Source: Chara braunii
Lineage: Eukaryota > Streptophyta > Charophyceae > Charales > Characeae
Reading direction: 5' to 3'
Length of the DNA: 38,925 nucleotides
Assembly (NCBI GenBank): GCA_003427395.1
Contig: BFEA01000012.1
Span: 1,355,716-1,394,640 of the forward strand
Positions within the stretch are counted from its first letter, which is position 1. The number at the start of each line of letters is the position of its first letter. A program made the position numbers and the translations under genes. A model generated the notes under the pieces. It was given only the letters and a program-made list of their open reading frames with translations. It did no database searches and was not told the origin of the DNA. Below, one piece after another: positions 11,701 to 20,399 of this stretch.

Positions 11701-12840
11701 GGGTACAGATGGGTGCAAAGGGGGATAGCTACCATAAGAGATTTGTGGGAAGAGGAGGTAAATAGGTGGAGAACAGAAGAACAGATCAAGGAAACGCTGG
11801 GGCAGCTTCCTCTACAACAGGAAAGACAAAAGGCACTCATCCAAGCAATACCGGAAGACTAGAAGCACCTCATTGGACCGGATGGAATAAATCCCCCGGG
11901 CACGTGGTACACAAAGTGTGAAGACCAAATGAGGAGGTCTTACCAGATCCAGTCATGGGAGGAACACCCACCGGGGAAATGCGTGTTGGAGGTATTTGAA
12001 GAGAAGCAGATGAAGGTGAACAGCTTACAGAGCTTTGGAACGATTGAGAGAATGGGGGTGAACGACATGGTAGAGTGTAGAGTTCGTAACAGCGGGGGAG
12101 AAAGCAACAATCTCTCACTGGTAGCAAATGGTACGGAGGTGCGAAGTCTGCGAATCAATCCAGAGGGTTGGGGGTGGGAAGTTGAAGGGAAGATAGTAAC
12201 AGGAATCCAGAATTTAGACTATAGAGTAGCTACTAGAGTAACACATAGACTGCAGAGGATGTCAACTAGGCTATCTGCTAAGTGGGAGAAACATAGATGT
12301 ATATTGGAAGCCCCAGAACAGGAAGAGTACGATCAACTGTGGGAACAGCTACAACTGATACCTTCACAAAAGTGGGCGTCATTACTGTGGCTACAAGCGC
12401 ACTCGGCAACACCAACAGCAATGTGGCTGAAAGAAAGGGATATGAAAGATATCCCCACAAAGTGTGACTTCTGCGGGTGGTTCTACGAAAACGAAAGACA
12501 TCTGTGGTGGGCGTGCCCAAGATCTCATAAGTGGTGGAGATGGTGACTTTTTCACTGGAAGGAGATCACTGGAAGAAACAATCCCATGGGAGAGCGTTGG
12601 GCTCTGTCAGGCTTTCTGCCTCAAGATCTCTCAACGAAACAGGGGTGGGGATATGTTGCTCAAGTAGCTAGGGCCTGTTTTATGAGCGTGATCTGGAAAG
12701 ATAGGAATGGAAGGAGATTTTCGGGAGAAATCATGTCAGATCAACAGGCAGAGATATTATTCAAACACCGCCTGACAGAGGAAATAAAAGCGGATTGGAC
12801 CAGGAGAGCAAATAGGGGGGAAAGGTACCAGGGGAAGTGA
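8703..12840 (+). pseudogene. LINE D ORF2: endonuclease, reverse transcriptase, zf-RVT
   Basis: EEP endonuclease (8703-9446) shows SWNVQGLG, FIQETKL, VYAPNE, VGDWSQ (GDFN altered), SKRLDYFLI and FSDHKPV. RT (about 10060-10990) shows ITLLFKKGD, NWRPISLLNVVYKILAK, LDLEKTYDRVNW, MRQGCP, and ALADDLLAI near 10824 (catalytic DD, but Leu where Phe or Tyr is usual). The C-terminal region 11086-12840 includes FLWKPFGR and a zf-RVT cluster, CDFCGWF...ERHLWWACP, near 12465-12520. In-frame stops lie at 9225-9227, 9444-9446, near 9528, 11860-11862 and 12544-12546. One frameshift lies between about 11040 and 11090. The Met at 8703 is preferred over 8664 because SWNVQGLG follows closely and it overlaps the ORF1 stop. 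Confidence 0.92.
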
Positions 12841-13397
12841 ATGGTTTAGAAGGACTTGGCTCAGAATACGCGGATAGTTGACATCTCTCACGAGAACAGA
12901 TTGGTTTGGGGTCAATGGATAAGGGAGTATGACGGGATGCATCGACGCTACCAACCCTCTAGTTGAGGGTCCTGGAAGGTAGAACAGTAGGAATAGTAGG
13001 GGAGGGAAGCTATAGTAATATCAGGGGAGAGAAGCTACCAACCAGGTCCACTGGGTTGGATTTAACTCAGCCGCAGTAGGCAAATTAGGGGTGGTGGGTG
13101 GTAGAGTGGCATGATACTGAGGAACAGTAAGTGTTCCAACGGACCGAAAGGTCGGTACCGGGCCGCCTGTAGGCCTGTGCGGTAGGTTAAGTAGGGCAAA
13201 GTACGGTTGATTGGAGATATAAGGAAGTAATACAGTAGGTGCTCATTTGAAAGCGGTATGATTAATCGGATGGACTCGTAAGCGAAACTGGCTAAAGCTG
13301 CCAGAGTGACACCGGTTGAATTGTGGGTCCCCGGCCCGACATCCTTTTTTTTTCGTAATGAAGTGCTAAATCCTTCAAAAAAAAAAAAAAAAAAAAG
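12841..13397 (+). other. LINE D 3' UTR and poly(A) run
   Basis: No ORF is supported after 12840. The segment has short purine-rich repeats ('ggggag(g)gaagcta' near 12998 and 'ggggagagaagcta' near 13024), a T run at 13345-13353, and 21 A at 13377-13397. The A run is taken as the LINE tail, but the exact end of the element cannot be proved without another copy. Confidence 0.5.
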
Positions 13398-13671
13398 TAC
13401 ATGGCGGCTGTCGAAGGCCGTCCCTGGTCGGCCGCCGTCCAGGCTGCGCCCCCTCGCCCCGCGTGGTATAAGTGTATCTCGGCTTATATCCCGCCGTGCA
13501 TGTATGCATCCGGACGCAATTCTGTCCAAAGTAAGTAAAAACACGCGTTTGATATCCGATGGAAGATCTGGCAGCAACGAATACAGACCCGAGTTCGATC
13601 TGCAATCGAAGCAAATGAGTGAAATACTATACTACAATTCTGAATTTTACCTACGAATAGGGCCGGTTCGT

Positions 13672-14450
13672 NNNNNNNNNNNNNNNNNNNNNNNNNNNNN
13701 NNNNNNNNNNNNNNNNNNNNNNNNNNNNNNNNNNNNNNNNNNNNNNNNNNNNNNNNNNNNNNNNNNNNNNNNNNNNNNNNNNNNNNNNNNNNNNNNNNNN
13801 NNNNNNNNNNNNNNNNNNNNNNNNNNNNNNNNNNNNNNNNNNNNNNNNNNNNNNNNNNNNNNNNNNNNNNNNNNNNNNNNNNNNNNNNNNNNNNNNNNNN
13901 NNNNNNNNNNNNNNNNNNNNNNNNNNNNNNNNNNNNNNNNNNNNNNNNNNNNNNNNNNNNNNNNNNNNNNNNNNNNNNNNNNNNNNNNNNNNNNNNNNNN
14001 NNNNNNNNNNNNNNNNNNNNNNNNNNNNNNNNNNNNNNNNNNNNNNNNNNNNNNNNNNNNNNNNNNNNNNNNNNNNNNNNNNNNNNNNNNNNNNNNNNNN
14101 NNNNNNNNNNNNNNNNNNNNNNNNNNNNNNNNNNNNNNNNNNNNNNNNNNNNNNNNNNNNNNNNNNNNNNNNNNNNNNNNNNNNNNNNNNNNNNNNNNNN
14201 NNNNNNNNNNNNNNNNNNNNNNNNNNNNNNNNNNNNNNNNNNNNNNNNNNNNNNNNNNNNNNNNNNNNNNNNNNNNNNNNNNNNNNNNNNNNNNNNNNNN
14301 NNNNNNNNNNNNNNNNNNNNNNNNNNNNNNNNNNNNNNNNNNNNNNNNNNNNNNNNNNNNNNNNNNNNNNNNNNNNNNNNNNNNNNNNNNNNNNNNNNNN
14401 NNNNNNNNNNNNNNNNNNNNNNNNNNNNNNNNNNNNNNNNNNNNNNNNNN
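13672..14450. other. Assembly gap (779 N)
   Basis: An uninterrupted run of N. The open frames that appear to cross it (13306-14577 plus, 13647-14819 minus) are artefacts. The gap abuts a dinucleotide repeat, a likely cause of the assembly break. Confidence 0.99.

Positions 14451-14526
<76 letters not shown>
14451..14526. repeat. (AG)38 microsatellite
   Basis: 76 bases of uninterrupted AG at the right edge of the gap, so the true length is unknown and at least this. Confidence 0.97.
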
Positions 14527-14533
<7 letters not shown>

Positions 14534-15215
14534 GAGAGGCGAGCGTCTTTGAGAATGTAAGGGGGAGAGAAGAGTGAGTGCGTGGAGGAGGAAGTGGCGG
14601 AGGAGGTGCAGTGGGACGTAACTCGTAAAAACAGTGAGTGTTTGGATGATTTAAAATTTTCCTATTTTGGCCGATAACTCGCAAAAAATGCATGGCAAGA
14701 CCCGTGGGCAACAAATTCAATGCATCTTTGCGCTTTGGGCAATGACGTAGTCCGTGAGGGCTGACCGAGAGGCGTCTATTGCTGGTCGACAAGTAGAACA
14801 AATTGAATGCCTTCATCATCTGAGGGGAATGTGGGGCAAGTGCTCAAAGAGATGAAAACAGTCGAACTGTGAACACAAGCGATTAACGAAACCTGAACCT
14901 GAACAAACATTTATATATTTTGAGAAATGGGTAAACGAAGCTGGATGTTTGAAACTGTGTAGTCATCGTTGAGCGTGATTCCAATTTAGCAAACCACGCT
15001 GATCTCTGGTATTCGATCCGCGTAATCAACAGTCAGAAATGAGTGATAGCTGTGACGTGCCTCGGTAAGATGTCTCGGAATTCATCTTTATCTATTGAGA
15101 TCGTCATTAATTGCTTCAATTTACGGTCACCTGTTACAGGCCTCTTTTCCTAGATTGTCTTAAACGCTGATGCCATTCGATCTTAAACTACATGAGTCTC
15201 CGGTGAGTTTTTAGT
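14527..15215. other. No gene seen
   Basis: No ORF, RNA or element is recognised. 'ataactcgcaaaaaatgcat' near 14672 and 'taactcgtaaaaacagtgag' near 14619 are weakly similar to each other. Confidence 0.4.
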
Positions 15216-15221
15216 GAATCA

Positions 15222-15560
15222 ATGGCCGCACTCTTAAAAGTAATCCAATTCCGCTATGTATGGCCCATCGCACCTCCTCCTCTTCCCCTTCTTTCTCCTC
15301 TACTTCGCCTCTTCCTCCTCTTCCTCCTCTCCCTCCTTTCCCTCCTCTCCCTCCTCTCCCTCCTTTCCCTCCTCTTCTCCCTCCTCTCCTTCCGTCAGAA
15401 TTTGGTAGTTTAATGGCCATACTCTTAAGCTAATCCAATTTCACCGCGTATGGCCCATCGCAGCTCCTGCTCTCCCTCCTCTCGTTCTCCTCTCGTTCTC
15501 CTCTTGTTCTCCTCTCGTCCTCCGCTTCCTTCTCCTCTTCCTCCTTTCCCTCCTCTCCTT
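15222..15560. repeat. Tandem duplication (~190 bp) with (TCC)n-type pyrimidine tracts
   Basis: 'aatggcc(g/a)(c/t)actcttaa' followed by 'taatccaatt...tatggcccatcgca' occurs at 15222 and again at 15412. Each copy is followed by a long TCC/CTTCC tract (about 15272-15392 and 15465-15600). The apparent proteins (Leu/Ser/Pro-rich on plus, Gly/Arg- or Glu-rich on minus) are simple translations of the tract. Confidence 0.8.
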
Positions 15561-15599
15561 CCTTGCTTCCTACTCTTCGTTCTCTACCTCTTCTTCCTG

Positions 15600-16160
15600 C
15601 TCTCCGCTCCTCGCGGTCGTGCTCCTTCTCTCCAATGGTCGGCGACGCTGGGTTCTCACACCTTCTGCGTATCCTCTTCATGTTTCCCTCTCTGTGTCTG
15701 TGCGGGAGCTCGTTGGATGCGTCTTTTCCCCCGACCCCCTCCTTCCTCTTGCCTCCAGAGTCCGTCCTGCTCATCCCCCCTTCCTTGCTCTTGTCATTCC
15801 TCCCTCTTCCCTGGTCATCTCTGGTCTTTTTGTATTACAACCTTTCTTAGATGGACTCGTCTGGCTTCGCATCTCCCTTGTCTCCGTAATGTTCACACGG
15901 TGTGTTATTGAGCTGGATTATTTTTTGAGCTTGATTTAATCCGAAAAGCCTAGTCTTTGTTTGCACTGGATTATTCTTCGAGCTGGGTTCAAGCCCGAAG
16001 TTGCCCGTTCAAGGACGTTAATAGGGGTAGATTCACACCGTGTTTTTTTATTCAGATTGAATGCGGCTGGGTTGGTGGCGGGGTACATCCAGAAAAGTCT
16101 GGACGTGGGTATAGCGTACAAGGTAGTACTTTAGTCCTGTAGTTTGCGCCAAACAAGTGC
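15600..16160. other. No gene seen
   Basis: Pyrimidine-biased to about 15850, then ordinary composition. 'gagct(g)ggattattttt' and 'ctggattattcttcgagctggg' near 15910 and 15965 are a degenerate pair. 'tgggttcaagccc' near 15983 resembles a T-arm, but no cloverleaf builds around it. Confidence 0.4.
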
Positions 16161-16164
16161 AGTC

Positions 16165-16312
16165 CTACAGTCTTCCCCCGAATACAACGTCCGGTCATTA
16201 TAGATGAATTTGGGCCGAATACAACGTCCGGTCATTATAGATGAATTTGGGGTATCTTTCAGTCTAAATACGGCTATAATGACCGTACGTTGTATTCCGG
16301 GGAAGAAGGTAG
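16165..16312. mobile_element. Small palindromic MITE-like element, copy 2, with internal 37-bp duplication
   Basis: The left arm 'tcttcccccgaatacaacgt' (from 16171) and right arm '...acgttgtattccggggaaga' are inverted. The centre 'ggggtatctttcagtcta' is shared with the copy at 35924-36036. The left arm segment starting 'aatacaacgtccggtcatta' is present twice (16181 and 16218, period 37), so this copy is longer than copy 1. It has no coding capacity. The hairpin-like symmetry suggests a non-autonomous DNA element or foldback element. Confidence 0.8.
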
Positions 16313-16980
16313 GGGGTGCTGGTAGACGATCGAACGAGCCGGTATCCGGTCGCCGTATTGGAGGTCTCCATTCCTGCTGAAGCTCTCTCAGCTTTTTCGG
16401 GACCTTCTTCTCCTTGTTCTTCTTCGCACGAATGGGTCGCAACACTCAGAATGTTCTTAAAGCTGTTGTAGTGGAAACTGAAAAAGCGACCGAGTACAGA
16501 GAAGATGGCGGTTATGTACAATTTGTCGAATTTGATAGAAATGCTGTTGTTTGAATCAATAATGGTTTTGCCGATTGGTACGGGAATTTTTTTAAGGCTG
16601 TGCGAGACATGAACTACGAAAAAAACGCTGTTTGAAAATAAAAAATAAAATAGTCTCAATCGGATCTTGTGTAATTTAAATGCATTTTTTCAGTCCAGAT
16701 GCATCGGTAATGACCAGGCGGGCGTTCTATCCGGGTGAAGACGGTAGTGGCACATCGTGCGGGCCCAATGGCAGTGATGCTGATGCTACTACCCTAATCA
16801 GAGAACAGTGCGTCGCCTTCTCTTGGAGGGCTGTTGTGCGGCAAGGGCGATCGGGCCCGACACATACTCTGAGAGAAAAAAATCCGGGCAATGTTGAAGA
16901 CGACATTATCCGCACCGCACAGGACTTGCCAAGTTTCTCCGTCATTTGATGGCCAGTGCGGCAATTAAATCAACAGCACT
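16313..16980. other. No gene seen
   Basis: Open frames on both strands are short and low in information. The composition is AT-rich between about 16500 and 16690. No protein family, RNA or repeat is recognised. Confidence 0.4.
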
Positions 16981-16988
16981 TGCAATTG

Positions 16989-17066
16989 CGGTTATGATGG
17001 AGAATCGAACCCACATCCCTTGCTTGGAAACAGCCGATCGATCTGGGCAGTATACTGAATTTGCCC
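16989..17066 (-). pseudogene. tRNA-Gly(UCC)-like unit 1
   Basis: The minus strand keeps 'gtttccaagc' and a perfect B box 'gggttcgattc', but the anticodon stem is largely unpaired, and the downstream sequence lacks the TTTT run seen in the other units (cttgcaattgcaagtgc instead). The most diverged of the complete units. Confidence 0.5.
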
Positions 17067-17128
17067 AAAAAAATTACTTCTTTGTTGTTTATCCCTCGTT
17101 TTGTGCGGCAATCGAATCAAAAGCAATT

Positions 17129-17205
17129 GCCGATGTGAAGGGGATCGAACCCTTATCTCCTGTTTGGAAGGCAGAAAATTTCGGGCAGTATGCTGCATTT
17201 GCCCC
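17129..17205 (-). tRNA. tRNA-Gly(UCC)-like unit 2
   Basis: Minus strand: anticodon loop CTTCCAA, T arm AAGGG-TTCGATC-CCCTT fully paired, then 'cacatcggcaattgctttt', which supplies a Pol III terminator. The anticodon stem has one mismatch. The acceptor 5' strand cannot be matched convincingly. The upstream hairpin is GGGCA...TGCCC. Confidence 0.4.
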
Positions 17206-17271
17206 CAAAAAAATTACTTCTTTGTTGTTAATCCCTTGTTTTGTGCAGCAATCGAATCATCAAAAGCAATT

Positions 17272-17350
17272 GCCGATGTAAAGGGGATTGAACACCCTTA
17301 TCCCCTGCTTGGAAAGCAGACAAATTCGGGCAGTATGCTGCATTTGCCCC
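17272..17350 (-). tRNA. tRNA-Gly(UCC)-like unit 3
   Basis: Minus strand: best anticodon arm, TCTGC-TTTCCAA-GCAGG, with anticodon UCC. The T arm carries one extra base ('gggtgttcaatcccc'). Followed by 'tacatcggcaattgctttt'. The normal D arm is replaced by a GGGCA...TGCCC hairpin. Confidence 0.4.
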
Positions 17351-17412
17351 AAAAAAATTGCTTCTTTGTTGTTAATCCCTCGTTTTGTGCGGTAATAGAA
17401 TCAAAAGCAATT

Positions 17413-17487
17413 GTGGATATAACGGGAATCGAACCCTTGACCCCTGCTGGGAAGGCAGGCAAATTTGGGCACTTCGCTGCATTGCCC
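17413..17487 (-). tRNA. tRNA-Gly(UCC)-like unit 4
   Basis: Minus strand: CCTGC-CTTCCCA-GCAGG anticodon arm (base 37 is C, unusual), perfect B box 'ggttcgattcc', then 'tatatccacaattgctttt'. The 3' acceptor-like end TATATCC-A would need a GGATATA 5' strand that is not present upstream. Confidence 0.4.
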
Positions 17488-17549
17488 AAATGTTTCTCTT
17501 CTTTGTTGTTAATCCCTCGTTTTGTGCGCCAATCCAATCAAAAGCAATT

Positions 17550-17609
17550 GTGGATGTAAAGGGAAGTGTAGGGAAGCAGACAAATTTGGGTACTGTACTG
17601 CATTTGGCC
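17550..17609 (-). pseudogene. tRNA-Gly(UCC)-like unit 5, T arm deleted
   Basis: The minus strand keeps 'tttgtctgcttccctaca' and 'ctttacatccacaattgctttt', but the B box is lost. A sixth vestige ('caaatgcagtattgcccc' on the minus strand) lies at about 17655-17680. Confidence 0.5.
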
Positions 17610-17699
17610 AAAATGGTCAAATTATTAAATGGTAATTCCTTATTTTGCGCGAGGACTCGGGGCAATACTGCATTTGTCCACACCAGCTGAGAAGGCGGG

Positions 17700-17985
17700 C
17701 TGTTGGGGGAATCTTAATCTTGTCATGGCCAGATAACGACAAAATGCCGGCAACGTTCAATGTATGGACAGATCTGGCCAATCTTGTCACTGTCGATGTG
17801 GAGTGCAAACAGTGACCCCATTTTTAAAACATCTTCCAGAATGGGGTAGGCCCTATCATTATTGTATCCCCTGACTCCTTCAGGATTGGAATTTATGCTC
17901 TGTTCACCAATAGGTATGTGTCTACCATTCAGCCACATGAGCTGGGTACAGAAACCCGTGTTCGTGAGATGAGCAGGCAAGATGA
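17700..17985. other. No gene seen
   Basis: Ordinary sequence between the tRNA-like array and the (TCAA)n tract. No family, element or RNA recognised. Confidence 0.4.
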
Positions 17986-17987
17986 GG

Positions 17988-18175
17988 GCAATCAATCAGT
18001 CAATCAGTCAATCAGTCAATCAATCAATCAATCAATCAATCACTTCAACCAACCGACCAACCAATCAGTCAATCAATCAATCAACCCAACCAACCAACCA
18101 ATCAATGAATGAAATGAATGAGTGCAATCAATGAATGAGATCAATGAAATCAATCAATCAATCAATCAGTTAATA
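17988..18175. repeat. (TCAA)n-type imperfect microsatellite
   Basis: About 190 bases of tcaa/tcag/ccaa/atga tetranucleotide variants. The Ser/Asn/Gln-rich frame across it is a translation of the repeat. Confidence 0.92.
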
Positions 18176-18224
18176 AATCGGAAACCATGTCGTCAACCAG
18201 GGGTATCCGCATTTTTTTCTAAAA

Positions 18225-18425
18225 GCAGAACCTTACACACTGATTAGTGAGTTGAAGATAACTTACACCTAAGTCCAGAGATGGAGAGAACATAATTAGT
18301 GCAGCTTAAGAAACCTCAATGATCGATCATATTATACCAGTTCAGAGTTCCAGTCACTTAGCGCCCGTCAGCGCTACAGCCAGCAGTTTCAATCAGGTAT
18401 GTAATTGTGTTCATCTCTCATGTCA
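18225..18425 (-). repeat. Chromovirus LTR, left copy (3' LTR)
   Basis: The core 'agatggagagaaca(t)aatta' through 'ggtatgtaa' matches 31205-31343 in the same orientation, differing at roughly 13 of ~137 positions by eye. The right end TGTCA at 18421-18425 gives the TG start on the minus strand and follows a purine tract. The left end near 18225 (gcagaacc, against tgcaatgaacc in the other LTR) has lost its terminal dinucleotide, so this boundary is approximate. Confidence 0.7.
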
Positions 18426-18478
18426 CTCTCTCTCTCTCTCCCTCTCTCTCTCACTCTCTCCCTCTCGCACTCTCGCTC
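18426..18478 (-). other. Polypurine tract candidate / (CT)n tract
   Basis: The plus strand is CTCTCTC-rich, so the minus strand is an uninterrupted purine tract with few exceptions, ending exactly where the LTR starts with TG. This is where plus-strand DNA priming would start. It could also be a microsatellite that expanded from the original tract. Confidence 0.55.
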
Positions 18479-18539
18479 TACCTTCTCTACTACGAGGATC
18501 ATATCCCTGGATACATCCGCCTTCCTACGAATGCTCTAC

Positions 18540-18939
18540 TATGTCTACCACAGCAGTGGCAATGGCCACCCGTCTCCAAAGCTGACTGGACTGGGCTTCA
18601 CTTGTCCTCTGCTTGACTTGGTCTGGCCCTGACTTGACTGGTACCGGTCACCCCTGGCCTGTTTGCAGTTTGGAAATTTGAGGCCCGGTACCTTCCGTAT
18701 TTTTCTAGGACCGGTGCTGCGTTTTTTACTCTGGGACTTGACTGGGAGGCCGGGTACCGATTGCAATTTGCCCTTTGCGGCCTCTGGTGTACCCGACACA
18801 AACTTTTTCTATTTCGGCCACTTCGGCCCTTTTTGACTTGGGGACCTTGAGCCTGAGACTTGGATTTGGGGTCTGCAAAGTGAAAGTCCTTTCACTCTTG
18901 CTGGCCTGATTTTGAGGTCCTCCAAGAAAATTACCAACT
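18540..18939 (-). repeat. Chromovirus 3' spacer, repeat also present at 38.14-38.73 kb
   Basis: Between the chromodomain and the purine tract. Contains 'ggatttggggtctgca' (18863), 'gcc(t)ggtacctt' (18684) and 'actggtaccgg' (18637) blocks, all with counterparts in the same order and orientation at 38140-38730. The minus strand has an 84-aa basic, Ser/Gln/Lys-rich frame (18545-18799) that may be the tail of the polyprotein or chance. Confidence 0.55.
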
Positions 18940-20333
18940 TTAGCGATCTACTATATTCACGCCTCTGCGTGCCCGCTCATAATAGGAAACTATGTGCGGG
19001 GCAGTTTCCATTAACTCGTCCCTGGTGAACCAGTGATCTTCTTCAGGCTCTTGGTAAGCAAATCTGACTTTGTACTGTCGCTGGGGCCTCCCTTGTTGTC
19101 CAGACCTGTAGACGTCTTCTGCAATTATGCGGTCTACGTCATACTTGCTGTCCATGTCTGGAGGTATCATAGATCTTCTTGATGGGAACTTATCGTTAGT
19201 CACACAGGGATGCAACTTAAGAGGCATGGAAAACTGGATAGGTATGTAGATGCGGAGGTATCTCAACGTTAAAGGAAGGACTATCTACATCACCGATGAC
19301 ATCAAGAATCTGCCACGGTTCCCTATATGCAGGTAATAATTTTTGCGATTTATTTTCCTCTGGGAGAAATTCTTTCGACTTGACCCAAACTGAATCACCT
19401 GTAGCAAACTGCAAAGGTCTGTGATGCTTATTTGCTTGCTCAATCCTTTGATGTTGGACCTTCACTATATTCTCCCTAACTCGTTGTAAGTCATTCTCAT
19501 ATTGTACAGCAAACTCTCTTGTTCTTGGTGGCAATCTTTGGACTTGGTCAGGGTTCAAACAATCTATAGGCCGTCATGGACTCCATCCCCTATGCAGCTC
19601 AGTAGGAGTCCTTGCTGTAGCTAGGTGCACAAAGTTATTATGGGCAATGGCCAACTTGGGAAGATGCTCATCCTAGCCAATCTGATAGGTCTAATATACA
19701 TGCGCAGTACTTGCTGGAGCAGTTTGTTCATCTGCTCGGTCTGACTGTTAGTCTCAGGATGCCTGCCTGACGACACAGTTAGTTTAGACCCATAGACTTC
19801 CATTAGCTATTGCCAGTGCTCGCTTGTAAATTGTGTTTCTGTAACTTACAATAGTCAAGGGATGGCCGTAATCTTTAACCCAATGATTAAGGAACTCTTT
19901 AATTACTAGCTCTGTCTTTGACTCTACAGGGAGTGGAATGAAAACAGCAAATTTACTGAACCTGTTTGCAATTACCATCACTTGACTTTTTCCATTCTAT
20001 GGACACGGAGTCTCCGAGACCTGACAGAATAGGGAACTCTTTCAACAGTCCAAGGGGAGGCTGTGTGAAACTTTTGTTCCTTTGGCATACCGTGCAGCCT
20101 TGAACGTAAGCTATGCGATCATGCTTCATTCCAGTCCAACTAACGGACTGAAGGAGATTATCATATGTTTGTCTCCACCCAAAATGCCCCTCGGTGTCGT
20201 GGCATTCCCCTAGAATCATACTCCCAACTTCCTCACTGTTCGGGATGCACAGCTTGTCGTGCACGCCAGTCTTCTCAAACAATAATCCCAGGGTTACCCT
20301 ATTTTCCGGGACTGTGTGTGGTGCTGTCTGCAC
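18940..20333 (-). pseudogene. Chromovirus pol fragment: integrase and C-terminal chromodomain
   Basis: Four minus frames in order. 19953-20333: zinc-binding H2C2 domain (HDTEGHFGW...CTVCQRNK). 19784-19981 and 19621-19803: catalytic core (NRFSKFAVFIPLP, IVSYRN where VSDRD is usual, GRHPETNSQTEQMNKLL). 19217-19558: C-terminal domain (FATGDSVWVKSKEF...PVFHAS). 18940-19266: a chromodomain with YDVDRIIAEDVY, QYKVRF and HWFTRDEL. Integrase inserts element DNA, and the chromodomain targets it to chromatin marks. The second Asp of the DDE triad reads Tyr, and frameshifts separate the pieces, so the enzyme is inactive. Confidence 0.9.
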
Positions 20334-20399
20334 CTTATTAAACCACCAGTACTTGACCCAGCTGTCGGCCGCGGAAAAAAATAGAGTAGAAATGTTTCT

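Larger units (their letters stand above)
6150..13397 (+). mobile_element. LINE D: near full-length plant L1-like element, two ORFs, poly(A)
   Basis: A second LINE family, clearly different in sequence from copies A, B and C. Layout: 5' UTR with a tRNA-like module, ORF1 (DUF4283-like region, zinc knuckle, Gln-rich stretch, extra C-terminal domain), ORF2 (endonuclease, RT, zf-RVT), a ~540-bp 3' UTR, and 21 A residues at 13377-13397. About 7.2 kb is long for a plant L1 because of the extended ORF1 and 3' UTR. Only a few nonsense codons and two or three frameshifts interrupt it, so it is the most complete LINE here. The 5' edge is uncertain and no clear target-site duplication was seen. Confidence 0.85.
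16982..17690 (-). repeat. Tandem array of ~140-bp units, each with a tRNA-Gly(UCC)-like core
   Basis: Five units plus a vestige repeat at 137-144 bp spacing. On the minus strand each unit reads: a hairpin with GGGCA...TGCCC arms, an anticodon-arm-like hairpin with loop containing TTCCA, a short variable stretch, GGTTCGAT(C/T)CC (Pol III B box / T arm), then 'cgcaattgc' or 'ccacaattgc', a TTTT run in most units, and a conserved spacer 'cgcacaaaacgagggatta'. Every unit keeps this order. The 5' half does not form a normal D arm or acceptor stem with the 3' half, so ordinary tRNA function is doubtful. Confidence 0.8.

Noticed and set aside
13306-14819. Long open frames on both strands across the gap
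   Set aside because: Most of their length is N. The rest is translated AG repeat and flanks, so nothing supports a gene.
15211-15939. Leu/Ser/Pro-rich and Gly/Arg- or Glu-rich ORFs
   Set aside because: They are translations of TCC/CT tracts with no domain or start context.
15975-16010. Possible tRNA T arm ('gggttcaagccc')
   Set aside because: No anticodon arm, D arm or acceptor pairing could be built around it.
16264-16659. 131-aa minus ORF with a hydrophobic N-terminus
   Set aside because: The C-terminal part reads through the MITE-like element and the rest is AT-rich sequence. No domain.
16982-17690. Permuted (3' half before 5' half) tRNA genes, as known in some algae
   Set aside because: The segment following each 3' half was checked for a matching D arm and acceptor 5' strand. 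None pairs convincingly.
17918-18112. Ser/Asn/Gln-rich ORF
   Set aside because: Translation of the (TCAA)n microsatellite.
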